Part shown: one piece after another, positions 17,893 to 26,639 of the stretch
How positions within the stretch are numbered: position 1 is the first letter of the stretch
Layout of the letters: each line of letters opens with the position of its first letter
Assembly (NCBI GenBank): GCA_902500785.1
Contig: CABVRW010000002.1
Location: forward strand, 42,607-106,606
Source of the DNA: an uncultured Nitrospira sp.
Lineage (GTDB): Bacteria > Nitrospirota > Nitrospiria > Nitrospirales > Nitrospiraceae
DNA: 64,000 nt
Direction of reading: 5' to 3'
The notes under the pieces: model-generated
What the model was told of the DNA's origin: nothing
Databases searched by the model: none
What the model saw: the letters and a program-made list of their open reading frames with translations, nothing else
Position numbers and translations under genes: made by a program

Positions 17893-18585
17893 ATGACGAA
17901 TCTTCACTCTTCCCCTATCGATCTCCGCACAGTCTATTCCCTGCTGAGGGGTGGACTGGTCCTCCTCACGCTCACCACCCTGGGCTGCCAGACGGCCTAT
18001 TACGAAACGATGGAAAAGCTGGGCTACCACAAACGGGACCTGATGGTGAGCGATGTGAAGAAAGCCCGTGATGCCCAGCAGGACGCCAAGGAACAGTTCA
18101 AATCAGCCCTGGACCGATTCACCAAGACCCTGAACCTCCAGGGCGGCGAGTTGCAGGAGAAGTATGACGTCTTGAGCGGCGAATATGAAGAGAGCCAGGC
18201 TAAGGCGCAAGCCGTTCGAGATCGAATCGCTTCGGTGGAAAATGTCTCGGACGCCTTATTCGACGAATGGGAAGGCGAACTAAAGGAGTATTCCAGCACC
18301 TCCCTGCGCAAGAGCAGCCAAAAGCAACTTACGCAGACACGCACCCAATACGCGCAACTGATCAAGTCCATGAAGCGGGCGGAAGCCAAAATGGATCCGG
18401 TGTTGACCAAATTCAAGGACCAAGTCCTCTTCTTGAAACACAATCTGAACGCACAAACGATCGCGTCGTTAAAGAACGAATTGGTTTCGGTGGAAGGCAA
18501 CATCGCCTCGCTCATCAAGGAACTGAATGCGTCGATTAAAGAAGCCTATTCGTTTATCGCCACACTCTCCTCAGAAAGCTCCTAG
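17893..18585 (+). CDS. DUF2959 lipoprotein
   Basis: This 230-residue protein has a long N-terminal leader ending in a lipobox (LTTLGC), so it is probably lipid-anchored in the envelope. The mature part is charged and helical, with long heptad-like stretches (about residues 60-210), and begins with AYYETMEKLGYHKRDLMVSDV, the signature of the DUF2959 family of unknown function. A purine-rich AGAAGGA lies just before the ATG. No neighbour suggests a role. Confidence 0.75.
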   Translation: MTNLHSSPIDLRTVYSLLRGGLVLLTLTTLGCQTAYYETMEKLGYHKRDLMVSDVKKARDAQQDAKEQFKSALDRFTKTLNLQGGELQEKYDVLSGEYEESQAKAQAVRDRIASVENVSDALFDEWEGELKEYSSTSLRKSSQKQLTQTRTQYAQLIKSMKRAEAKMDPVLTKFKDQVLFLKHNLNAQTIASLKNELVSVEGNIASLIKELNASIKEAYSFIATLSSESS

Positions 18586-18626
18586 CAGTGACCGGGAAAC
18601 ATCCCACACTCTCCTCGGTTCACTGC
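18585..18626 (+). terminator. Imperfect hairpin after the DUF2959 gene
   Basis: GCAGTGACCG (18585-18594) can pair with CGGTTCACTGC (18616-18626) with one bulged base. No T-tract follows, so intrinsic termination is uncertain. Confidence 0.3.
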
Positions 18627-18760
18627 CCTCGTCCGATCGGTCGGATTACCACGGCTGAGGCGGGGGACGGCCAACGTGGCTGATCTCCGCCGGCTCGCCT
18701 TTTGTCACAGCCCATGAAAACTGATTGCGAATAGTCGTGGATGCAGGCAGGATGCGCGCC

Positions 18761-19675
18761 ATGCATAATAGATGGATCCTGTTCCTCGCTCTCGCCCTCT
18801 CGGCGCTTTCCGGTCTCGCCCAGGCTGAACCTACGCCCCAAAGTGTCCATTGGGGCGCGATTGCCTTTCCGGACCATGACTCCACCTTGACCTTGAGCAC
18901 GGCAGTGTTGGACCGCTTCACCCAGTTCGACGCAGAAGGCAAGCGCTACAACGACATCAATCAGACCATGGGCTTTAATTTCTTTGCCTTGAGTTGGACG
19001 AAACCGCTCACCCAATTCCCTGGCTGGAATCTCAATCTCACGGCCGGCGGTGGACCCACCCGCGACGGGCCCAGTCGGTTCTTACAAAACGATGTCGTGC
19101 ACAAGCTCCGCGGCTTCACGCCGGTGCCGGTCGGCGAGAAGCGCGACGCCGATGATTTCATGCTCAGCGGAACGTTGACGCGCTGGTTCAGTCTACTGGG
19201 CTCCCACGACGTGTTCTTTGCCGGTCTGGGAGGCGCTGGTGGGTCCTTGTACTATGAACCCTATGTGCAGGCTGGTTTTCGTCGGTTGGCGCTGCTGGAA
19301 GCAGTGCCGTTTCTCGGCGACTACTTGCGATTCTCTGGCCTGGCGCGCTACGGACGCCCCTACAGCGGCGCCGCTTTTCACCAAGTGGCGCCACAATCCT
19401 ACCTCGCGCAGGCTTCGGTGGGCTTGGGCAACTATCAGCACTGGAAGGAGTCCACACCCTGGGAAATTGAGCTGGCCCTGACGGTAGACTCAGGGCTGTT
19501 CGTCGATCATCGCGGGGATTCGCTCGAAGAACGATTCGTCTCGCTGGCGTTACGCTACTCCGCCTTCACCTTCGAAACCTGGAACGATCTCATCAATCAG
19601 AAAGACTATGGCCCGACCTTCGGCGCTCGCCTGACCTTCGACCTGTTTTATATGTACGATCGCTGGTTCAAGTGA
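18761..19675 (+). CDS. Putative outer-membrane protein
   Basis: A 304-residue secreted protein with a clean signal peptide (MHNRWILFLALALSALSGLAQA). The mature part is rich in alternating hydrophobic and aromatic segments typical of beta-barrels, and it ends in a Phe/Tyr-rich strand (FDLFYMYDRWFK). I do not recognise the family. ATG 18761 is chosen because it starts the signal peptide; an in-frame ATG at 18725 would add a 12-residue charged extension. It converges with the crystallin-like gene across a perfect hairpin. Confidence 0.6.
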   Translation: MHNRWILFLALALSALSGLAQAEPTPQSVHWGAIAFPDHDSTLTLSTAVLDRFTQFDAEGKRYNDINQTMGFNFFALSWTKPLTQFPGWNLNLTAGGGPTRDGPSRFLQNDVVHKLRGFTPVPVGEKRDADDFMLSGTLTRWFSLLGSHDVFFAGLGGAGGSLYYEPYVQAGFRRLALLEAVPFLGDYLRFSGLARYGRPYSGAAFHQVAPQSYLAQASVGLGNYQHWKESTPWEIELALTVDSGLFVDHRGDSLEERFVSLALRYSAFTFETWNDLINQKDYGPTFGARLTFDLFYMYDRWFK

Positions 19676-19717
19676 CGACGGCTTGCCGGCCCATCTGGAG
19701 GCCGGCAAGCCGTCGTC
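19674..19717. terminator. Bidirectional hairpin between convergent genes
   Basis: A perfect 17-bp stem (19674-19690 with 19701-19717) with a 10-base loop starts inside the stop codon of the outer-membrane protein gene and lies 17 bp from the stop of the convergent crystallin-like gene. There is no T-tract on either side, but stem length and position suggest transcript end protection or termination. Confidence 0.6.
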
Positions 19718-19733
19718 CTCTGTGAGCCGAACT

Positions 19734-20114
19734 TCACTTGCCGCAGGAAATCTTCATCGACTCGATATCGTTCGCCATATCCAGCTTGCCTAAGTTGGCC
19801 ACACGTTGCCCCGGCGCAAACGCGATTTCGGTGCTTTTAAAATCCTTGTCTTCATAGGCGCGCACGGTAGCATTGGAACCGACAATGACACTCTCGATGT
19901 CGTTACTCCAATCCTTGCCGGCCAGGTTTTTCAACGTGGCATATTCTTTCGGACCTTGCAGAACAACATGCGGGTCATCGGCATCGAAGTTGTCGTCTTC
20001 GAAGATCTCGATAAAACAATTTTTATCGACTAATTGCATCTCCAAATCGGCGGCATAGACCGGCATACCTAGCAGGACAACGGCAGCCGCCATCGTGAGT
20101 ATCCTTCCTCGCAT
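19734..20114 (-). CDS. Secreted beta/gamma-crystallin-like protein
   Basis: This 126-residue protein has a signal peptide ending in VYAAD and two crystallin-like Greek-key motifs. The repeats CFIEIFEDDNFDADDPHVVL and ATVRAYEDKDFKSTEIAF each end in a calcium-site-like NDIES (WSNDIESV, MANDIESM), close to the family's (N/D)(N/D)xx(S/T)S motif. It may bind calcium in the periplasm or outside the cell. ATG 20114 is preferred because GGGAGG lies 7 bases upstream; the earlier in-frame ATG at 20129 includes that ribosome-binding site. Confidence 0.75.
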   Translation of the reverse strand: MRGRILTMAAAVVLLGMPVYAADLEMQLVDKNCFIEIFEDDNFDADDPHVVLQGPKEYATLKNLAGKDWSNDIESVIVGSNATVRAYEDKDFKSTEIAFAPGQRVANLGKLDMANDIESMKISCGK

Positions 20115-20187
20115 CGTAACACCTCCCATGAGTCATTCCCCTCGCTCTGACCTCACCCCTCAGAACAGGGCTCAATAGAGGCGGGTA

Positions 20188-20280
20188 TTATTTTAAAATT
20201 CCTAAGAACCACAGCAGCACTAGAATGCTCGCCGGCACTCCGAGTAGCCAGAGGATGAATCCTTTGCCCATCGTTCCCAT
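20188..20280 (-). CDS. 30-residue hydrophobic membrane peptide
   Basis: A small open frame codes for 30 residues, MGTMGKGFILWLLGVPASIL followed by VLLWFLGILK: one transmembrane helix with a basic N-terminus. A strong site (AAGGAGGCGTCC) precedes the ATG on the minus strand; a second in-frame ATG is at 20271. Small proteins of this style (MGKGxxLWLLGVP...) occur in many Gram-negative genomes without known function. It lies between two co-oriented envelope genes. Confidence 0.6.
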   Translation of the reverse strand: MGTMGKGFILWLLGVPASILVLLWFLGILK

Positions 20281-20304
20281 GGACGCCTCCTTGTGAACTG
20301 CGGC

Positions 20305-20733
20305 TCACGGCAGTAACGAAGCCGCCACCAGCTCACGATTCAGAACACTGACCATTTTCAAGTGTGCGGTGTGATCCTCTTCGAGCCCCGCCGCAAATAA
20401 ATCGGAATGCTTGCGTTGCAACACCTGGGTAAAATCTCCATGCTTGCCGGACGGAATGTCATAGAGCGCGGCCAAGGCACTCACATATTGACCTCCGCCA
20501 GCCGCAGCCTCCTGCCGCAGGTTTTCGTAGGCCACCCCCGCAAACAGATTGATTTTTTGTTCCTTCAACACCATCCCGTCGGAATTGAACAATCCATTCG
20601 GACTCGTGCTGGAAAAGAAATTCACGGTCGTGTCGACCGTGGCTTTGGTGGTGTTGCAGGCCCCGAATGTGAGGCCGGCTGCTACAACACACAGGCCCAA
20701 TCCCAAGTTTGTCATTGTTGCTAGTGTTTTCAT
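20305..20733 (-). CDS. Conserved secreted protein, possible lipoprotein
   Basis: This 142-residue protein has a long hydrophobic leader that ends in LTFGAC, a possible lipobox. The mature part contains TTVNFFSSTSPNGLFNSDGM and GGGQYVSALAALYDI, which I have seen in small uncharacterised envelope proteins (perhaps the DUF3015 group, not certain). GGGGGC lies upstream of the ATG. It is 24 bp upstream of the 30-residue membrane peptide on the same strand, so the two are probably co-transcribed. Confidence 0.55.
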   Translation of the reverse strand: MKTLATMTNLGLGLCVVAAGLTFGACNTTKATVDTTVNFFSSTSPNGLFNSDGMVLKEQKINLFAGVAYENLRQEAAAGGGQYVSALAALYDIPSGKHGDFTQVLQRKHSDLFAAGLEEDHTAHLKMVSVLNRELVAASLLP

Positions 20734-21349
20734 CCGTGCCCCCTTGTTTCGGTCCTAACGATGAAGCCGAATCCCAATTAGATTCCTTTCTCATGTTGTA
20801 ACTGACGCGCATGACCGGCGAGCCTAGTCATTACCCTAGGAAGCAGGGAAGAACGGCCCTATCAAGACAACTAACGCGGAAGACTTTCAGGCTCAACCGG
20901 GATTAAAGCGGGAATGCTCCTTTAGGAGATTCATCAGAGCAGGCCTCTGAAGGACATGTTCCCTGTCACGCGGAGATACTTGCGGAGACTCGGATTGCAG
21001 CATGCAGAATTGAAAGCAGCTGGTTGAGCCGCTTCAATCACCACTCTTCTTTAAGAGCAAAAATACGGTGCCGATCATCATTCCAAACCCGACTCAGCCA
21101 GGGTGGCTGAAAACCACAAGCCCCGTCAGCACCTCTATATTTTCATTATTGCGGGCGCATCCGAGGGACAGGCCGGGTATTGACAGGGCATCACGGCAAG
21201 ACAATTGCGGCTACCTGCATCCGTGCGAGGAGCATGCGACCCACGGTCGCGCCCTAGAGTCGCACGTGGCCGGCGCAGTAAGGAGTCAATGGGGGGTCCC
21301 TATCTCAACGCATCACGACGACACCCGGCGTGTCCCCCGGATGCCCTAC
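20734..21349. other. Non-coding stretch without recognised features
   Basis: About 616 bp between the lipoprotein start and the uvrA stop. Short frames here have no convincing ribosome-binding site or domain. I see no tRNA, repeat or clear terminator. The part next to 20733 must hold the promoter of the minus-strand small-protein genes, but I cannot identify it. Confidence 0.5.
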
Positions 21350-23857
21350 TCACACCCCCGCTTCCTTCAGCACCTGTCCCGTGTAGGACCGTTTTGATTT
21401 GGCGATCTCTTTCGGCGGGCCTTCCACCACGATCTCGCCGCCACGGTCGCCGCCTTCCGGTCCTAGGTCGATGATCCAATCCGCATTTCGGATCATGTCG
21501 AGATTGTGCTCGATCACGAGGACGGTGTTGCCCGTTTCAACCAAACGGTTGAGCACATCCAACAGGCGTTGGATATCGGCGAAATGCAGGCCAGTGGTGG
21601 GTTCGTCCAGAATGTACATCGTGCGGCCGGTGGGACGTTTGGAGAGTTCGCGCGACAACTTCACGCGCTGCGCTTCTCCACCTGAGAGGGTCGTGGCGGA
21701 CTGTCCCAGCTTCACATAGTGCAGCCCGACATCGTGGAGCGTCTGCAGCTTCGTCTTGATGTAGGGAATGTTCTCGAAAAACTCCAACGCATCGTCCACC
21801 GTCATGTTGAGGATATCGGCGATGCTGCGGCCCTTGTACTGAATCTCCAAGGTCTCTCGGTTGTAGCGCTGGCCCTTGCAAATCTCGCAGGTGACATAGA
21901 CGTCGGGCAGGAAGTGCATTTCGATCTTGATGAGGCCGTCGCCCTGGCACGCTTCGCACCGCCCGCCCTTCACATTGAAGCTGTAGCGGCCCGGCTTGTA
22001 CCCACGGACGCGGGACTCAGGCAGATTTGAAAACAAGTCGCGGATGAAGGTGAAGAGTCCCGTGTAGGTGGCCGGGTTCGATCGAGGCGTGCGGCCGATG
22101 GGAGATTGGTCGATGTCGATGATCTTATCCAGCGCGTCCGCGCCCTTCAGTTCCTTGCAGCCGTCGATTTTCGGTTTCTTTTGATAGAGCAACTGCGACA
22201 GTGAATGAAACAGCACTTCGAGCACGAGGGTGCTTTTCCCCGACCCCGAGACGCCGGTGACGCACGTCAACAAGCCCAACGGAATGTTGACGGTCACACC
22301 TTTGAGGTTGTGCTTTTTCGCCCCCACCACCGTGACATGCCCTTTCGGTTTTCGTACGCGCTGCGGAAGCGACACCATTTGCTCGCCGCGCAAATACATC
22401 CCGGTGAGAGAGTCCGGATTGGCCATCACCTGTTTAGGTGTGCCCTGAGCAATGATTCGGCCGCCATGCGTGCCGGCGCCCGGCCCCAGGTCGAGAATGT
22501 AATCGGCCGCCTGCATGGTCTCCGCATCGTGCTCGACCACGATGACGGTGTTGCCGAGATCACGGAGGCGGAGCAGAGTCTGGAGTAACCGCCGATTGTC
22601 GCGTTGATGGAGGCCGATCGAGGGCTCATCCAAAATGTAGAGCACCCCCACCAGCCCCGACCCGATTTGCGTCGCCAAGCGAATGCGCTGTCCTTCCCCG
22701 CCGGACAAGGTGGCCGCCGGGCGGTCGAGCGTCAGATAGTCCAGTCCGACATTGACCAAAAATCCCAGCCGCTCACGAATTTCCTTCAAGATGCGATGGG
22801 CGATGACGAGCTCCCGTTGAGTGAACTTGAGGGACGCAAAAAAATCTGCGGCAGCGCGCACGGAAAGTTTCGTCACCTCGGCAATGGATTTTTTCGCAAT
22901 CTTGACCGCCAGACTTTCCGGCCTGAGTCGCGCGCCTTCGCAAGTCTCACACCGTTCCAGCAACGTAAAATCTTCCTCTTCCGACGCGCCCGGAGTCATG
23001 GCATACCCGATCCCGTCGCACGCCGGGCATGCTCCATGGGGACTATTAAACGAGAAGATCCGCGGGGTGATCTCCGGATAACTCACGCCGCACTTGATGC
23101 AGGCCAGCTTTTCGCTATACAGATGGAGCTTGCCGGTCTCCGACAACACCCCCACCAATCCCCCGGCGAGTTTCACGGAGGTTTCGACCGAGTCTGCCAC
23201 GCGTCTCATGAGCGCCTCACCAGGCTTCATGACTAACCGATCGACCACGATCTCGATGGTGTGTTTCTTCTGCTTGTCGAGCACAATGTCGTCGCCGAGA
23301 TCGACGATCTCCCCGTTGATCCGGGCTCGCACATAACCGGTCTTCCGCATCTCCAGCAATTCTTTTCGATATTCACCCTTCCGCCCGCGCACGATGGGGG
23401 AAAGAATCTGGAATTTCGTGCCCTCCGGCAACTCGCAGATCGCATCGACCATCTGCTGGACGGTCTGGGCCGTGATCTCCTGTCCGCATTGGAAACAGCA
23501 GGGGTGACCGACGCGGGCATACAGGAGCCGCAGATAGTCGTAGATTTCGGTGACCGTCCCGACGGTGGAGCGTGGGTTGTGGCTGGTGCTCTTTTGCTCG
23601 ATAGAAATGGCGGGCGAGAGGCCTTCGATGGAATCCACGTCGGGCTTCCCCATCTGCTCGAGGAACTGCCGGGCATAGGCGGACAGGGACTCGACATACC
23701 GCCGTTGGCCTTCGGCATAGATCGTATCGAAGGCCAGCGAAGATTTTCCCGAGCCGCTCAAGCCGGTCATCACGACCAGCTTGTCCCGCGGAATCTCGAC
23801 ATCGAGATTCTTCAGATTGTGCTCACGCGCCCCTTTGATGATGATGGAGTTGGACAT
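21350..23857 (-). CDS. uvrA: Excinuclease ABC subunit A, short form lacking the insertion domain
   Basis: UvrA recognises bulky DNA lesions and loads UvrB in nucleotide excision repair. This 835-residue protein has both ABC modules: Walker [11 protein letters not shown] (31-40), signature [14 protein letters not shown], then a second Walker [11 protein letters not shown] and signature [15 protein letters not shown]. The UvrB-binding region (about 125-250) is present, as are zinc-type Cys pairs 253/256, 277/280 and 303/306. Between Cys280 and Cys303 there are only 22 residues, where E. coli-type UvrA has about 105 more; total length is reduced by the same amount (usual about 940). This segment is the insertion domain. 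The open frame continues upstream of 23857, but [17 protein letters not shown] is the normal UvrA start. No Shine-Dalgarno is visible. Confidence 0.95.
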   Translation of the reverse strand: MSNSIIIKGAREHNLKNLDVEIPRDKLVVMTGLSGSGKSSLAFDTIYAEGQRRYVESLSAYARQFLEQMGKPDVDSIEGLSPAISIEQKSTSHNPRSTVGTVTEIYDYLRLLYARVGHPCCFQCGQEITAQTVQQMVDAICELPEGTKFQILSPIVRGRKGEYRKELLEMRKTGYVRARINGEIVDLGDDIVLDKQKKHTIEIVVDRLVMKPGEALMRRVADSVETSVKLAGGLVGVLSETGKLHLYSEKLACIKCGVSYPEITPRIFSFNSPHGACPACDGIGYAMTPGASEEEDFTLLERCETCEGARLRPESLAVKIAKKSIAEVTKLSVRAAADFFASLKFTQRELVIAHRILKEIRERLGFLVNVGLDYLTLDRPAATLSGGEGQRIRLATQIGSGLVGVLYILDEPSIGLHQRDNRRLLQTLLRLRDLGNTVIVVEHDAETMQAADYILDLGPGAGTHGGRIIAQGTPKQVMANPDSLTGMYLRGEQMVSLPQRVRKPKGHVTVVGAKKHNLKGVTVNIPLGLLTCVTGVSGSGKSTLVLEVLFHSLSQLLYQKKPKIDGCKELKGADALDKIIDIDQSPIGRTPRSNPATYTGLFTFIRDLFSNLPESRVRGYKPGRYSFNVKGGRCEACQGDGLIKIEMHFLPDVYVTCEICKGQRYNRETLEIQYKGRSIADILNMTVDDALEFFENIPYIKTKLQTLHDVGLHYVKLGQSATTLSGGEAQRVKLSRELSKRPTGRTMYILDEPTTGLHFADIQRLLDVLNRLVETGNTVLVIEHNLDMIRNADWIIDLGPEGGDRGGEIVVEGPPKEIAKSKRSYTGQVLKEAGV

Positions 23858-23926
23858 GTGCGCGGGATTATACCACCTGGAGCGACTCGCTTGACAAAGC
23901 TTGAAAGCTGGTGCTACCACGCTGCT
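23858..23926. promoter_or_regulatory. Divergent uvrA/ubiE promoter region
   Basis: On the minus strand a perfect TATAAT (23867-23872) ends 9 bases before the uvrA ATG, with TTGTCA 19 bases upstream (23892-23897). On the plus strand TTGACA (23891-23896) overlaps that box and points to ubiE, with a weak -10 around 23914-23920. The distances predict almost no 5' leader for uvrA. No LexA-type box was recognised. Confidence 0.5.
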
Positions 23927-24709
23927 ATGCTGAAGGTCCAAGAACCGCCCACTCCCGAGACAGACCAGCCGCTGTCGCCACCTCAGGCCGTCTCGACGTG
24001 GTCGGGGCAAGCTCGCGAGCAGGCTGTTCAACGGATGTTCACCGCGATCGCGAGCGTCTACGACCTCAACAATACACTGCTCAGCTTCGGCCTCCACCAC
24101 CGATGGAAACGGCTGACGGCTTCCTATGTGCCGGTCGTCACGAACGGTCGTGCGCTCGATATCGGGGCCGGGACCGCGGATCTGGCGCTCTTGATCGAAC
24201 CGAAGATGGGCGAGCAGGGCCATGTCATCGCCTCCGATTTGAACCATGCCATGCTGGCCGAGGGCCTGCGGAAAGTCACGGGACGAGGGCTCCGCGAGCG
24301 GATTACCTGCCTCCAGGCCAACGCCGAGCAGCTGGGGTTTCCCGATGAGACCTTCCATGCTGTGACCACGGGGTTCTGCATGCGCAACGTAGGCAACCTC
24401 ATGCAGGCGTTCATGGAAATCCGTCGAGTCTTGCGACCGGGCGGTCGGTTCGTCTGCTTGGAGTTTTCGCGGCCGGCCTATGGCTGGCTACGCAGTCTGT
24501 ATGATTGGTATTCGTTTCGTCTGTTGCCCTGGGTCGGCACGAAGGTCGCCCGCGATCGAACGGGAGTCTACGAATACCTGCCGGCGTCGATCCGCACATT
24601 TCCCGATCAGGAACGGCTGACCGCGCTGCTGCGCGAGGCCGGATTTCGCCAGGTGGAGTATCGGAACTTGACCGGCGGCATCGTGGCCATCCACGTCGCT
24701 ACCAAATAA
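23927..24709 (+). CDS. ubiE: Ubiquinone/menaquinone biosynthesis C-methyltransferase
   Basis: This 260-residue SAM-dependent enzyme methylates the quinone ring in the last steps of menaquinone or ubiquinone synthesis. It has the UbiE opening [26 protein letters not shown] (about residues 36-61, shown by FTAIASVYD and [10 protein letters not shown]), the SAM loop [12 protein letters not shown], and the later family block [17 protein letters not shown] and [15 protein letters not shown]. The ATG at 23927 is used because upstream sequence in this frame is antisense to uvrA. The 30-residue N-terminal extension is poorly conserved in look. Confidence 0.9.
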   Translation: MLKVQEPPTPETDQPLSPPQAVSTWSGQAREQAVQRMFTAIASVYDLNNTLLSFGLHHRWKRLTASYVPVVTNGRALDIGAGTADLALLIEPKMGEQGHVIASDLNHAMLAEGLRKVTGRGLRERITCLQANAEQLGFPDETFHAVTTGFCMRNVGNLMQAFMEIRRVLRPGGRFVCLEFSRPAYGWLRSLYDWYSFRLLPWVGTKVARDRTGVYEYLPASIRTFPDQERLTALLREAGFRQVEYRNLTGGIVAIHVATK

Positions 24710-24830
24710 CCGGCTCAAGTGTTAAGGTGAGGATTCTAGCTTCGCCCCTGCGCGGATTCAGCCCCCGACATGTGTCATTCATTGGCCATAACCATTTAGG
24801 CTATCAGCAACGATCTGATTGAGACGCTCG

Positions 24831-26474
24831 ATGAACTCCATCCTGTACATTTTCCTCCCCTGCAAAAAGGTCTACCCGATCGGGGTGACCTACCTGGCGG
24901 ACTTTATCCATCGCCGGAAGCCGGAGGTGCGGCAGCGCATTCTCGACCTGTCGCTGTTTCCCGACTCGCAACGCACGCAGGCCATCCGTGATGCGGCCCT
25001 CGAGTTCAAGCCGGATCTCGTGTGCTTTTCCTGGCGGGACATTCAGATTTTCTCGCCCCACGAAGGTGATGCCTCCCTGGAGCATGCGTTCAATTTCTAT
25101 TTCGCCGGAAACCCTCTCAAACGAGTGGCCGCATCGTTTGCGGGCCTGAAACAACTCTATCGCTATTACAGCCACATTCGCGTCAACCTGTCCTACCCCT
25201 GGTTGATCCGAAAGGAATTCCCCACCACCCAGATCATGATCGGAGGCGGCGCGTTCACGGCTTTTGCCGACCAGTTGATCGAAAAACTGCCGGAAGGCAC
25301 GATCGGCATTTTGGGCGAGGGGGAAGATGCGATCCTGAAGGTGATCAACGGCGAATCCCTCGCCAACGAACGCTATATCATTCGCGAGGGGAAACAGACG
25401 CGCAAGGGCAATCAAGGAACACCGGCACTCCTGGACGCCTTGACCGTCGATCTGCCCTACCTCACCTCGATTTTTCCCCAGCACGGCGCCTATATGGACG
25501 AATCGATCGGCGTGCAGACGAAACGCGGCTGCCCCTACGACTGCGCCTTCTGCCTTTATCCCTATATTGAAGGCAAACGCGTACGATACCGGCCTCCGGA
25601 AATGGTCGTGAAGGATATTGCACAGCACTATCATCAGTGGGGCGCACGGCGATTTTGGTTTACCGATGCCCAGTTCATTACGGGGAAGGAAGCGTACCCG
25701 CAGTGCACGGAGATCCTCGAACGCATTTTGAGTGAGAAGCTTGACCTCGAATGGTCTGGGTACATTCGCACGTCGTTGATCACCCCGGAGCTGGCCAAGT
25801 TGATGGTGCGATCGGGCGTGGGTGATTTGGAAGTCGCCATCACCTCCGGGTCGCAGGAAGTGCTGAATAACCTGCACATGGGTTTCAAGCTCGAGCGGCT
25901 CTACGACGGATGTCGCTATCTGGCCGAAGCCGGCTTCAAAGGCAAGGTGATCCTCAATTACTCGCTGAATTCCCCCAAAGAGACGGAAGAAAGCCTGCTC
26001 CAGAGTGTCGAGTCCTACAAAAAGGTCGCCTCGATCCTGGGGGAAGAGCGGGTCTTCCCCTTGATGTTCTTCCTGGGTATCCAACCCAATACAGACCTGG
26101 AACACCGGTTGCTGGAGGAAGGCTATCTCTCGGCAGGGTACAACCCGCTCATGTTGACGCCGACGAGCATCCGTAAACTCCTCTACAATCCGGCGCCGCT
26201 CAACAAGATCATCGCCAAAGCCTGCCTCGCCGCCTGGGAACGCAAAGAAGGGAGCCGCGATCCTCGGGCCTGGACCGGATCACTCTCTCAAACCACCACG
26301 ACCGATGCGAAACCTGACACGGCCCACTATGCGGATGCCAATCTCATTCGCGGCATTCAAAACAACTCCGGGCGAGACGCGCTCTTGACCCTGGAGGAGA
26401 TTCTCCGGTCGCGCCGCCCCGGTCGACCCGCAACTGCCACCACGGAAAAGACGGCTGTGAGTCCAATGAGTTAG
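24831..26474 (+). CDS. B12-binding-domain radical SAM protein
   Basis: This 547-residue protein has an N-terminal B12-binding-like Rossmann domain (about 1-175, ending GILGEGEDAIL) followed by a radical SAM core with the cluster motif CPYDCAFC (Cys234, 238, 241). It matches the large family of B12/radical SAM enzymes acting on lipids, hopanoids or tetrapyrroles, but I cannot name a substrate. The B12-binding DxHxxG motif is not evident, so cobalamin use is uncertain. ATG 24831 is chosen over an in-frame TTG at 24819. The last 70 residues look disordered. Confidence 0.75.
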   Translation: MNSILYIFLPCKKVYPIGVTYLADFIHRRKPEVRQRILDLSLFPDSQRTQAIRDAALEFKPDLVCFSWRDIQIFSPHEGDASLEHAFNFYFAGNPLKRVAASFAGLKQLYRYYSHIRVNLSYPWLIRKEFPTTQIMIGGGAFTAFADQLIEKLPEGTIGILGEGEDAILKVINGESLANERYIIREGKQTRKGNQGTPALLDALTVDLPYLTSIFPQHGAYMDESIGVQTKRGCPYDCAFCLYPYIEGKRVRYRPPEMVVKDIAQHYHQWGARRFWFTDAQFITGKEAYPQCTEILERILSEKLDLEWSGYIRTSLITPELAKLMVRSGVGDLEVAITSGSQEVLNNLHMGFKLERLYDGCRYLAEAGFKGKVILNYSLNSPKETEESLLQSVESYKKVASILGEERVFPLMFFLGIQPNTDLEHRLLEEGYLSAGYNPLMLTPTSIRKLLYNPAPLNKIIAKACLAAWERKEGSRDPRAWTGSLSQTTTTDAKPDTAHYADANLIRGIQNNSGRDALLTLEEILRSRRPGRPATATTEKTAVSPMS

Positions 26475-26511
26475 CCGTTATTCACAGGCCTTTGCGCATC
26501 CCTTGGTTTGC

Positions 26512-26541
26512 TTGCATTCCCCGAGAACACGGTGCTATCAT
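26512..26541 (+). promoter_or_regulatory. Possible sigma-70 promoter of the UspA/PCP_red operon
   Basis: TTGCAT (26512-26517) and TATCAT (26536-26541) are separated by 18 bases, about 100 bp upstream of the start of the universal-stress fusion. GGAGG sits close to that ATG. Confidence 0.4.
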
Positions 26542-26639
26542 GCCGCTTCTTTTGGGGTAAAGTTCCATTCAACCGTTTGAATTCTTGGCGGTTCTCTGTT
26601 CTCATCCCCCTGTAGAGTGTTTGCCTAGGAGGCGTCTCG

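Noticed and set aside
21068..21397. A 109-codon plus-strand frame before uvrA
   Set aside because: No ribosome-binding site, low-complexity translation, and it runs into the uvrA 3' end.
23261..23926. Upstream extension of the ubiE frame
   Set aside because: It is antisense to the start of uvrA and does not look like any part of UbiE.
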